Positions 40,769 to 47,754 of a stretch of DNA of 64,000 nt are shown piece after piece. Location of the stretch: NCBI RefSeq assembly GCF_025345615.1, contig NZ_JAODWD010000005.1, forward strand, positions 434,001-498,000. Reading direction: 5' to 3'. The notes below the pieces were generated by a model that was not told the DNA's origin, did no database searches, and saw only the letters and a program-made list of their open reading frames with translations. Position 1 is the first letter of the stretch; each line of letters begins with the position of its first letter. A program made the translations under genes and the position numbers. This stretch comes from Mycobacterium deserti (lineage in GTDB: Bacteria; Actinomycetota; Actinomycetes; Mycobacteriales; Mycobacteriaceae).

Positions 40769-41379
40769 GTGGCCATGCGATGTCGGGCTTCGACGCACCG
40801 GTACGCCGGTGGCAGGACATCCCCGGGTGGTTCCAGTGGCGGTCGGCCCAGGAGGAGGCCGTGGCGCACTTCGGTGACGGTGCGAGATTCGTCGAGGTCG
40901 GTTGTTATCTGGGCAAGAGCATTTGTTCGCTGGCCGAGGCCGTCCGGGTGGGCGGGCGTGACATCGCGATCCTCGGGGTTGACACCGCGCAGGGGAGCGG
41001 TCCGGAAGGACGTGGCGCCACCAACGCACACGGCCCAGCGGTGGAGCACGGTGGGGGGACGTTCGCCGGAACACTGCACCGCAACGTGATCTCGTGCGGT
41101 TTAGCCGACTCGGTACAGCTACTCATCAGCGATTCGGTCGCGGCGGCTCGACTGTTCGACGACGAGTCGTTCGCGTGGATTCACATCGACGCACGTCACG
41201 ATTATCCGAGCGTCTGCGCCGATATCGCCGCTTGGGCGCCGAAGGTGCGGCGCGGTGGCTGGTTGTCCGGCGACGATTACGACGATTACCAGTGGCCTGG
41301 CGTCGTCGGTGCCGTCAGCGACGCGTTGCCGGACGCGCAGCGGTGGTGGTCGACGCAGTGGCGATGGATCAAGCCGTGA
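40765..41379 (+). CDS. Class I SAM-dependent methyltransferase (Methyltransf_24-like)
   Basis: 204 residues. SAM-binding motif I ARFVEVGCYLGKS, motif with Asp at AILGVDTAQG, and FAWIHIDARHDYPSVCADI, the acidic metal-site pattern of sugar O-methyltransferases such as CmcI/macrocin-type enzymes. As the last gene of a glycosyltransferase operon it probably methylates a sugar hydroxyl of the same glycan; mycobacteria make several O-methylated glycans. ATGA overlap with the GT2 before it. Confidence 0.85.
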   Translation: MSGHAMSGFDAPVRRWQDIPGWFQWRSAQEEAVAHFGDGARFVEVGCYLGKSICSLAEAVRVGGRDIAILGVDTAQGSGPEGRGATNAHGPAVEHGGGTFAGTLHRNVISCGLADSVQLLISDSVAAARLFDDESFAWIHIDARHDYPSVCADIAAWAPKVRRGGWLSGDDYDDYQWPGVVGAVSDALPDAQRWWSTQWRWIKP

Positions 41380-41389
41380 CGCAGACCGA

Positions 41390-41839
41390 TCAGTCTTTGG
41401 TTTCCGCGACCAGGACCTCGGTTTTCGCGCGCCGTCGCACCGCTCGGGGAACAGAACCGACCAATCGGCCTGCGATCGAGTCGAGGCCGACGTTCCCGAC
41501 GACCAAGAGGTCGGCGTTCACCTCATCCACCAGCGCCACAAGCGCATCGACAGGGGCTCCCTCGATGGCCCGTTCTTCGACGTCCGTCACGCCGGCCGCA
41601 CGCGCTCGATCGCTGGCCTCCCGCAGCATCCCGTAAACCGGTGCGTTCCCCTGCGTTCGGTAGTTCTCGTCGTTGACCTGATCGGGCTCGCCGGAACGAA
41701 GCTCTACCTTCGGCAGATATGCGGTCGCCACAATGAGTTTGGCGTTCGCCTTGGCCGCGATCGCCGCCGCTTGATCAACTGCGCGAAACGAAGACTCCGA
41801 GCCGTCGGTGCCGACCACCACGACGTTGTAGTCGCTCAT
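41390..41839 (-). CDS. Universal stress protein (Rv1636-like)
   Basis: 149 residues from ATG 41839, preceded by GGAGG. UspA fold with the ATP-type motif G-x2-G-x9-G-S (VVGNVGLDSIAGRLVGSVP) and opening YNVVVVGTDGSESS. It is close in sequence to M. tuberculosis Rv1636, a Usp reported to bind cAMP. A membrane adenylate cyclase is in this window, but not adjacent. Its 49-bp leader holds a nested inverted repeat next to the ribosome site. Convergent with the methyltransferase gene, 10 bp apart. Confidence 0.92.
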   Translation of the reverse strand: MSDYNVVVVGTDGSESSFRAVDQAAAIAAKANAKLIVATAYLPKVELRSGEPDQVNDENYRTQGNAPVYGMLREASDRARAAGVTDVEERAIEGAPVDALVALVDEVNADLLVVGNVGLDSIAGRLVGSVPRAVRRRAKTEVLVAETKD

Positions 41840-41848
41840 CAATCCTCC

Positions 41849-41897
41849 AGGTTCGGTGAGTTCCGAAGCATTGAGTGTACGGATGTACACCGAACCT
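41849..41897 (-). promoter_or_regulatory. Nested inverted repeat in the universal stress protein leader
   Basis: Outer arms AGGTTCGGTG (41849-41858) and CACCGAACCT (41888-41897) are a perfect 10-bp pair. Inside, GTGTAC-GGAT-GTACAC (41875-41890) is a perfect 16-bp palindrome overlapping the outer arm, and TTCGG-N6-CCGAA (41852-41867) overlaps the other arm. On the minus strand the second outer arm runs straight into the ribosome site GGAGG. It could be alternative RNA hairpins controlling ribosome access, or stacked operators. Confidence 0.55.
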
Positions 41898-41931
41898 CGT
41901 GAGGCTATCGCGCCCGCGTCCTGCGGCCGAA

Positions 41932-42228
41932 CTACCGCGAAGGAAGCCGCGCTCTCAATATGGCGCGCGATGCCGCGACCGTGGTGGTGAGAGCGGCCAA
42001 ACGCGTCTCGCCGCTGCGGAGCACGGTTTTCAGAGCGCGCAGGCGGCGGCGCCGTCCGCGCAGCATCCCGCCGGTCAGCAATCCGCAGCAGAATCCGAGA
42101 ATGAGGTAGCCGCGTGCACGCCGCTTACTTCTTCGAGCGAACGTCGATGCGACGTATCCGCCTATCGCAGCGATGGTGGCGACGGCGAGCACAAGACACG
42201 CCAGGGACGTCGGTCCAAGCATCCCCAC
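41932..42228 (-). CDS. Small two-helix membrane protein with basic tail
   Basis: 98 residues from GTG 42228 (GGAGG upstream). Helices TSLACLVLAVATIAAIGGYV and GYLILGFCCGLLTGGML flank a basic loop (RRSKRRAR); the C-terminal half is Arg/Leu-rich. No family recognised. It lies between the sigma factor and the universal stress protein on the same strand and may belong to the same stress unit. Confidence 0.6.
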   Translation of the reverse strand: MGMLGPTSLACLVLAVATIAAIGGYVASTFARRSKRRARGYLILGFCCGLLTGGMLRGRRRRLRALKTVLRSGETRLAALTTTVAASRAILRARLPSR

Positions 42229-42306
42229 GGGGCAACCTCCGAACGGCCCAGGCAGGCGCTGAACCGATCAAACCATCGTTTTCCCGTTACGGCCTTGCCG
42301 TTGGTT

Positions 42307-42331
42307 GTTCGTGATCGAAGCGAGCACGAAC
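42307..42331 (-). terminator. Hairpin after the sigma factor gene
   Basis: GTTCGTG-N11-CACGAAC, perfect 7-bp stem, 48 bp past the sigma stop, next to the 10-bp palindrome CCGTTAACGG (42331-42340). Terminator-like, without a strong U-tract. Confidence 0.4.
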
Positions 42332-42378
42332 CGTTAACGGCTCAGGAGGAAGGCGCAAGCACGAGGTGGGCGCTGCAA

Positions 42379-43182
42379 TCAAGCCGTGGCGGCGAGACTT
42401 GTCGCCGATTTTACGTCGCCTTCGGATTGGGCCCGCAAAACGTTGAGCGCCTGCGCGAGCAGCCGGGAGACGTGCATCTGCGAGCAACCAATCTGGTCGG
42501 CGATCTGAGATTGGGTCATCTCTTCAAAGAATCGCAGCGTCAGCACGGTGCGCAACCGTTGAGGGAGCGCGGCTATCAGCGGCCGCACCGTTTCGACGTC
42601 GACGACCTTGTCGAGGCCGGGATCGTCGCTGCCCAGACCCTCGCCGATGGACGGGCGATCGTCGTCGGAGCCCATGCTTTGATCGGTTGACAGAGTCGAA
42701 TAGTTGCTGCTGGCGATCTCGAGATCGATGATCGTCTGGCGGTCGACACCCATGTGGGCCGCAAGTTCGGCGGCGGTGGGTGCGCGGCCGATCTGCTGGG
42801 TGAGCTCGCTACGAGACCGATTCTTTTGCGCCTGAAGGTCTTTCAGTCGACGCGGCACCTTGACCGCCCAGCTGTAGTCGCGGAAGTGTCTGCGCACCTC
42901 GCCCATCATGGTGGGCACTGCGAATCCGAGAAAATCGGCGCCGTTATCGATGTCGAAACGGTTGACCGCGTTGACCAAGCCGACTCGTGCAGCCTGCACG
43001 AGGTCATCGAGCGGCTCACCCCGGTTCCGGAAGCGGCGCGCGATGTGGTTGGCAAGGGGGAGAGTTCTCGCGATGATCTCGTCGCGCTGGCGGTGGAATG
43101 CCGCCGACTCCGGGTCCAGACTTTGGAGTCGCCGAAACATCATGGCGACATCGGCATATTCCGAGCTTGATCTGGGCGTCAT
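42379..43182 (-). CDS. SigF/SigB-type alternative RNA polymerase sigma factor
   Basis: 267 residues. Region 2 (ARRFRNRGEPLDDLVQAARVGLVNAVNRFD, RRHFRDYSWAVKVPRRLKD), region 3 (LAAHMGVDRQTIIDLE) and region 4 with helix-turn-helix (MTQSQIADQIGCSQMHVSRLL) are those of the SigB/SigF/SigG stress sigma group, for which mycobacteria have a SigF. No anti-sigma (RsbW/UsfX-like) gene is adjacent, unlike the classic usfX-sigF pair, so this is probably an additional SigF paralogue. A SigF-like promoter at 43245-43270 suggests autoregulation. Confidence 0.92.
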   Translation of the reverse strand: MTPRSSSEYADVAMMFRRLQSLDPESAAFHRQRDEIIARTLPLANHIARRFRNRGEPLDDLVQAARVGLVNAVNRFDIDNGADFLGFAVPTMMGEVRRHFRDYSWAVKVPRRLKDLQAQKNRSRSELTQQIGRAPTAAELAAHMGVDRQTIIDLEIASSNYSTLSTDQSMGSDDDRPSIGEGLGSDDPGLDKVVDVETVRPLIAALPQRLRTVLTLRFFEEMTQSQIADQIGCSQMHVSRLLAQALNVLRAQSEGDVKSATSLAATA

Positions 43183-43244
43183 TACTGACCCGTCCGTTCC
43201 GCAGTGGTGACAACGCGGCTCGAAGCTGAACCCGTAGTCAGGGA

Positions 43245-43270
43245 CTACCCATTGCCCGGCAAGTACAACC
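43245..43270 (-). promoter_or_regulatory. SigF-like promoter before the sigma gene
   Basis: On the minus strand GGTTG, 15 nt, GGGTAG (plus-strand CAACC at 43266-43270 and CTACCC at 43245-43250), 62 nt before the sigma start. Close to the mycobacterial SigF consensus; would make the gene self-activating. Confidence 0.4.
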
Positions 43271-43292
43271 CTCCCCGCCTACGGCAGGCGCG

Positions 43293-44177
43293 TCACCTGG
43301 CGGTATGTGAGGCGGGCTGTGCCTCGAAAGCGTTGCCGTTGGACGCCTCTGTCGGCTCGTCGGTGAACGCCACTGCCCGCAGAAACGGTCCGACCATCGC
43401 GTCGTACAACGACGGTAGGAGCCGGTACGCCATGATCGCGGGCCGGTTCATCCATCCGACCTGACGTTCACTGGAGGTCTGACGGTCGGTGGCACGCACG
43501 ATCGCCTCGACGATGGTCGACGGCGAGACCGCGGTCGGTGGCACGCGGGGCGTGCGCCCGTAGAAATTGCTCGCGGTCGCGTAGACGCCGGTGTCGACAG
43601 GCCCCGGGTATATCCCGTGCACTTTGACCCCTGGCACTTGTCGATTTTCCTGACGCAACGAACGAACCAGGCCGCACAGCGCGAATTTGCTTGCCACATA
43701 GGCTGATTGGTAGGGAACAGCGGTGACGCCCAGCAGTGACCCGATCAACACCAGGTGTCCGGATTGCTGCTGCTGGAAGTGGTTCAGGGCGCTTCGCGCC
43801 ACGTTGGCAGCTCCGAGCAGGTTGGTGCGGATCACGCCGTCGAACACCTCGACCGGCACATCCTCGAATCGGCCGAAGGTCGTGATCGCCGCGCACTGCA
43901 CGACGACGTCCACTCGCCCGTATCGGGCGATGGCCATGTCGAACAACCGCTGCACCTGGTCGGCGTCGGCGATGTCGGTGCCCTGAACGACCACATCGAC
44001 CGCACCCGCGTCACGGCATTCGGCGGCCACCTGGCGCAACGTCTCCTCCGATCGTGCCGCCAAAGCCAGGCGCGCCCGCCGGTGCGCGTAGCGCAACGCG
44101 GTTTCCTTGCCGATCCCGCTGGACGCGCCCATGATCACCACAACTTCAGTGGCCGGGCGCGGCTGCGAGCTACTCAT
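43293..44177 (-). CDS. Short-chain dehydrogenase/reductase
   Basis: 294 residues. MGASSGIG cofactor loop, a diverged CAAI at the NNAG position, Ser in IGSLLG, catalytic YVASK. The classic SDR fold is followed by ~70 residues with a hydrophobic stretch (MAYRLLPSLYDAMVGPFLRA), typical of a membrane-associated SDR subgroup often found beside stress genes. A SigF-type promoter precedes it by 20 nt. Substrate unknown. Confidence 0.88.
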   Translation of the reverse strand: MSSSQPRPATEVVVIMGASSGIGKETALRYAHRRARLALAARSEETLRQVAAECRDAGAVDVVVQGTDIADADQVQRLFDMAIARYGRVDVVVQCAAITTFGRFEDVPVEVFDGVIRTNLLGAANVARSALNHFQQQQSGHLVLIGSLLGVTAVPYQSAYVASKFALCGLVRSLRQENRQVPGVKVHGIYPGPVDTGVYATASNFYGRTPRVPPTAVSPSTIVEAIVRATDRQTSSERQVGWMNRPAIMAYRLLPSLYDAMVGPFLRAVAFTDEPTEASNGNAFEAQPASHTAR

Positions 44178-44196
44178 GTTTCGTCACCTGCCTGAG

Positions 44197-44221
44197 CTAC
44201 CCGCTGGCGAGCGCCGGAAAC
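44197..44221 (-). promoter_or_regulatory. SigF-like promoter of the SDR gene
   Basis: On the minus strand GTTT (44221-44218), 15 nt, GGGTAG (44202-44197), the best SigF match in the window, ending 20 nt before the SDR ATG. Confidence 0.5.
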
Positions 44222-44227
44222 AACTTG

Positions 44228-45607
44228 TCACAAACGCGGTTTGGTTTTGCGTCGCTTGCGCTCCATCGCGTTCAGCAAATGAAGTGCGGCAGTGGCGACG
44301 ACGGGGGTCCAGCCGCCCCGCACGGTTGCGGCCAACGCCGCGACGACCGTGACCGGCGCCAGGAGCGCGACCGGATCTCGTCGACTTTCGAGCATTCTGT
44401 CCAGCGCCATCGGAGTGCCCGAAACCAGGTTGGCGGCCACGACCACACCGTCCACGAGACCGGCACGACGGATGCCTGCGGCTCGCCCGACCGTCAACAG
44501 GCTCCACGAGACCAGGGAGACGTCATGGACCCTGTCGACAGTGGTCCGAAGAACCTTGTCGCGTCGGCTCGTGTATCCCATAGCGGCGCTGGCCCCGACG
44601 GTCTCGTCGGCCATGCCCTCGATCAGTTCCCGCGCGCTAACGGTTGACGAGTGCTTCGGCGCCCAGCCGACTTCGCGCCGTGCCTTGGAGGTGTCCATCA
44701 GCGGGGTGTTGGTGGCCACGTCGTACCACCCTGGAGTGAGCGCGATCAGGCGGGCGGCGCTGAGAGCCGAGATCACCGCCCGTACGACGCGCGGACTGAT
44801 CGCGACGGCGCGGGCGCCGACCAGGCGGGCCAAGGCGTCGGCGTTCAGGACGTCGGCCGCGACATTGAACGAACCGCGGGCCCGTTGCCGCATCAACCGG
44901 ACCACCAGGTCACCGACGTCGTCGGCGTGCACGAACTGCAGTTCGACGCCCGCTGGCAGGGGCAGGATCGGAAGCCGCCGACGACGAAGCATCTCCAGCG
45001 CGGCCTGCGGCACCAGCGGACCGAGGTAAAGCGTCTTGATCAACCAGGCCGCTTCGCGTTGGACCACGACGGTGGGCCGAAACCGCGCCACCACGACGTC
45101 GCGATGCTCGTTGACGAAGTCGTCGAGGATCCGCTCGACCATCACCTTGTGTCTGCTGTACGTCGACGTGGCTTGACCCGTGTCGGGCCACTCTTCTGTG
45201 ACGGGTGCCGACGCTCCCGGAGCGTAGATGCCGAGGCTGGACGCGTACACCAATTGCCCGACGCCCGCGGCGACCATGGCCTCGAATACCGCCGCCGAGC
45301 CGAGCACGTTTGCCCGGTAGAGGTAGTCCTCATCGCGGACTGGCTGAACCGCCAGCGCAAGATGAATGACGACGTCGGCATCACGCATGACCGACGTCAA
45401 TTGCGCGGCGGCGTCAGGGCATGACAGGTCGACTGCGTGCCAATGCACCCGTTCGTAGACCTCTCCGTGCTCAGGAGGCCGACGGCACACACCGATCACG
45501 TGAGTTTCCGGCAACTGTCGGGCGAGCTCGCGCAGAACGCCGGTGCCCACGTTTCCCGACGCGCCGGTCACGACCACCCGGCCCGGGGTGGTCACGGTTC
45601 GGGCCAA
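44228..45607 (-). CDS. NAD-dependent epimerase/dehydratase fused to a C-terminal hydrophobic region
   Basis: 459 residues. Extended SDR: VVVTGASGNVGTGVLREL, VIHLALAVQPV, catalytic YASSLGIY and YSRHK, RPTVVV. After ~330 residues comes a ~110-residue extension with hydrophobic helices (VSLVSWSLLTVGRAAGI, VALLAPVTVVAALAATVRGG) and a basic end (MERKRRKTKPRL), which suggests membrane attachment. It should act on a sugar-nucleotide or steroid-like substrate. The start is TTG 45607; GTG 45595 is as likely. Confidence 0.8.
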   Translation of the reverse strand: MARTVTTPGRVVVTGASGNVGTGVLRELARQLPETHVIGVCRRPPEHGEVYERVHWHAVDLSCPDAAAQLTSVMRDADVVIHLALAVQPVRDEDYLYRANVLGSAAVFEAMVAAGVGQLVYASSLGIYAPGASAPVTEEWPDTGQATSTYSRHKVMVERILDDFVNEHRDVVVARFRPTVVVQREAAWLIKTLYLGPLVPQAALEMLRRRRLPILPLPAGVELQFVHADDVGDLVVRLMRQRARGSFNVAADVLNADALARLVGARAVAISPRVVRAVISALSAARLIALTPGWYDVATNTPLMDTSKARREVGWAPKHSSTVSARELIEGMADETVGASAAMGYTSRRDKVLRTTVDRVHDVSLVSWSLLTVGRAAGIRRAGLVDGVVVAANLVSGTPMALDRMLESRRDPVALLAPVTVVAALAATVRGGWTPVVATAALHLLNAMERKRRKTKPRL

Positions 45608-45748
45608 CCGGACGTGGCCGAGATTCCGTAGGGCATTTCAGCATTTCCGTCCGCCGTAGGTCGTGTCGCCCGGAGGTACCCGCGGCGCCCGGCGACAAAC
45701 TCGACACTCCCTCGGCCTTCGGCGCTGTAACGAGCGCAACTTGAGATC

Positions 45749-46540
45749 ATGGGTAAGTCTTTCGGAGTTCCGATCCGACGGGGAGTTGAACGAGTGTTCT
45801 CTGCGCAACGGGAGTTCTCGGCTTACGGGCCGTCACATGTGGCAGTGCTGACGATTTTCGCGATCGGCGCGGCATTGTTGGTGTGGGCGGGCCGTCGACA
45901 GACCGACGAGCAGGCGCGCCGGTTCGCCCGAGTTTTCGCACTGTTGATCGTCGGGGCGTTTCTGGTGGCGCTGGTCTACAAACTGATTCGCCCGGACCTT
46001 GCGACATCCGTGCCGCTGCAGTTGTGCGACATCGCCGAGCTCACCGCCGCCTACGCCCTGTGGTCGCAACGGCATTGGGCTTTCGTGCTCACGTACTACT
46101 GGTGCCTGCTTCTCAGTTCGCAAGCGTTGATCACCCCAGACATCGGCACACCCGAGGAGGGTGCGCCGGATTTCCCCCATCACCTGTTCCTTACGTTCTT
46201 CACCCTTCACGTCCTCGCCGTGTGGGCCGCCATCTATCTCACATGGGGACGAAGGCAGCGGCCGCGGTGGCGCGATCACCGTTTCGCGGTCATCGTCACG
46301 CTCGGGTGGATGGCATTCACGTTCACCTTCAACGCGATAACCGGAACCAACTACGGCTACCTGAACAGGAAGCCGCCCACCGCCTCGGTGCTCGACCTCC
46401 TCGGCCCGTGGCCGGTGTACCTCATGGCTGAGATCGCCATCGTTTTCGTCATCTGGACACTGATGACCTGGCCGTGGGAGCGATCGCGGGGGGCCCGCCC
46501 GCACCAATCCGGACGTCGCGAAACCGTACGTCGGCAGTGA
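45749..46540 (+). CDS. YwaF/TIGR02206-family membrane protein
   Basis: 263 residues with seven hydrophobic segments. The motifs FSAYGPSHVAVLTIFAIGA, VPLQLCDIAEL and ITGTNYGYLNRKP followed by PWPVYLMAEI are typical of the YwaF family of integral membrane proteins of unknown function. Alone on the plus strand, convergent with the manganese catalase gene. Confidence 0.82.
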   Translation: MGKSFGVPIRRGVERVFSAQREFSAYGPSHVAVLTIFAIGAALLVWAGRRQTDEQARRFARVFALLIVGAFLVALVYKLIRPDLATSVPLQLCDIAELTAAYALWSQRHWAFVLTYYWCLLLSSQALITPDIGTPEEGAPDFPHHLFLTFFTLHVLAVWAAIYLTWGRRQRPRWRDHRFAVIVTLGWMAFTFTFNAITGTNYGYLNRKPPTASVLDLLGPWPVYLMAEIAIVFVIWTLMTWPWERSRGARPHQSGRRETVRRQ

Positions 46541-46571
46541 TGGGGCGGACCCTCCGCGGCAGCGGTACCCG

Positions 46572-47504
46572 CTACTTCTCGTTCGACGCGATCTCGACCT
46601 CGGCAGTGGCCTGGATGAGCGCCAACAGCTCCTTGTCCAATCCGGGCGCAAATTCTTCGCGACGCTCGGGGGCGATGGTCATCGGGAAACCCTCAGGCAT
46701 GACGGCTGTGCTCAACTCGGTGCCGTCGTTCGACGGGGACGCACCCCGGTACAGCTTGGCTGCCTGACTCTGGTCGTCGGCGCTGAATGTGTACTGGATG
46801 CTCTGCAGCCCCTTGTCGAGGAGGTTCTTCACCTCGGGGAACTGCTCGGCGCTCGTCTTGGGAATCGGCAGGACCGCACCCCAGTTGACGCCCAGACTCT
46901 CCAGCGCCTTGGCGAACGCGTTCTCGTGAGCCTGGTCGCGGACGATCAGGTAGGAGATTGTGGAGCGTGCGGTCTTGTTGTCCGTCATCTCATAGATCCG
47001 GCACTTCTGCAGGCGGCCGGTCGACTCGAGCATCAGGTTGTACAGCAGGTCGAGCACCAGATTTCCGCTGTTGTAGACATACGACCCCAGCCACGGGTTG
47101 CCTGCCGCGTCGACCGGCATGGCTCCCTGCGCGCCCACAAGATAGTGATGGATGTTGCTGTGGTCCAATGCGATCTTCAACGGCGTGGCCCCGTTGGCGC
47201 CGGGCTGATCGACCGGATCGGTCTTCTTGCCGTTGTAATCCGGCGATCCGTCAAGCAGCCGGGAGATGGTTGTCCCGATCAGTTCGACATGGCTGATCTC
47301 TTCGGTGCCGACGCCCTGGAGCAGGTCTTTGTAGGGCTTGGAGGTCGGATCGCCTCGGAAGTTCATGCTCTGGAACAGGTACTGCATCATCGTGCGCATC
47401 TCGCCGAACTGTCCCCCGAGGCCCTCCTGCAGGGCGTTCGCGGCAGCGGGATCCGGCTCGTCAACGGCAATCTCGTTGATGAATTGCTGGGTGTGTAAGT
47501 ACAT
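46572..47504 (-). CDS. Manganese catalase
   Basis: 310 residues. The di-manganese four-helix bundle ligands are visible: Glu35 in GGQFGEMRTMMQYL, Glu69 and His72 in GTEEISHVE, Glu in NLMLESTGRLQK and His in IVRDQAHENAF. The enzyme breaks down hydrogen peroxide without haem. The C-terminal tail is acidic. The 250 bp upstream hold no gene I can support and presumably the promoter. A hemerythrin-like protein, a universal stress protein and a stress sigma factor also lie within 20 kb. Confidence 0.93.
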   Translation of the reverse strand: MYLHTQQFINEIAVDEPDPAAANALQEGLGGQFGEMRTMMQYLFQSMNFRGDPTSKPYKDLLQGVGTEEISHVELIGTTISRLLDGSPDYNGKKTDPVDQPGANGATPLKIALDHSNIHHYLVGAQGAMPVDAAGNPWLGSYVYNSGNLVLDLLYNLMLESTGRLQKCRIYEMTDNKTARSTISYLIVRDQAHENAFAKALESLGVNWGAVLPIPKTSAEQFPEVKNLLDKGLQSIQYTFSADDQSQAAKLYRGASPSNDGTELSTAVMPEGFPMTIAPERREEFAPGLDKELLALIQATAEVEIASNEK

Positions 47505-47754
47505 CGTGTCTTCCCTCGAATCGTCAGATGCGTGAACCGAGCGGCTCGGTGTGAAACGCTCTAGGCCGGCTGGCGTCGTTGTGCCGTTGCCACCAGTGCC
47601 AACGCACAGGCGGCATCGCGGTGATGCGGCCTGTGTTCAGCAGTGGTACCCGTGTCGGTACGTCGCAAACGCCGATGTGTCAGCGGCCTTCCGAGATCGA
47701 TGTCGCGAAAACGGCGTTGCGTCAAGGCTCTTGGCAACGTGCGATAATTCGCGC

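Noticed and set aside
33370..41379. Horizontal island origin of the glycan cluster
   Set aside because: Codon use and GC look like the rest of the window and no mobility gene or tRNA flank is visible, so transfer cannot be claimed from this sequence.
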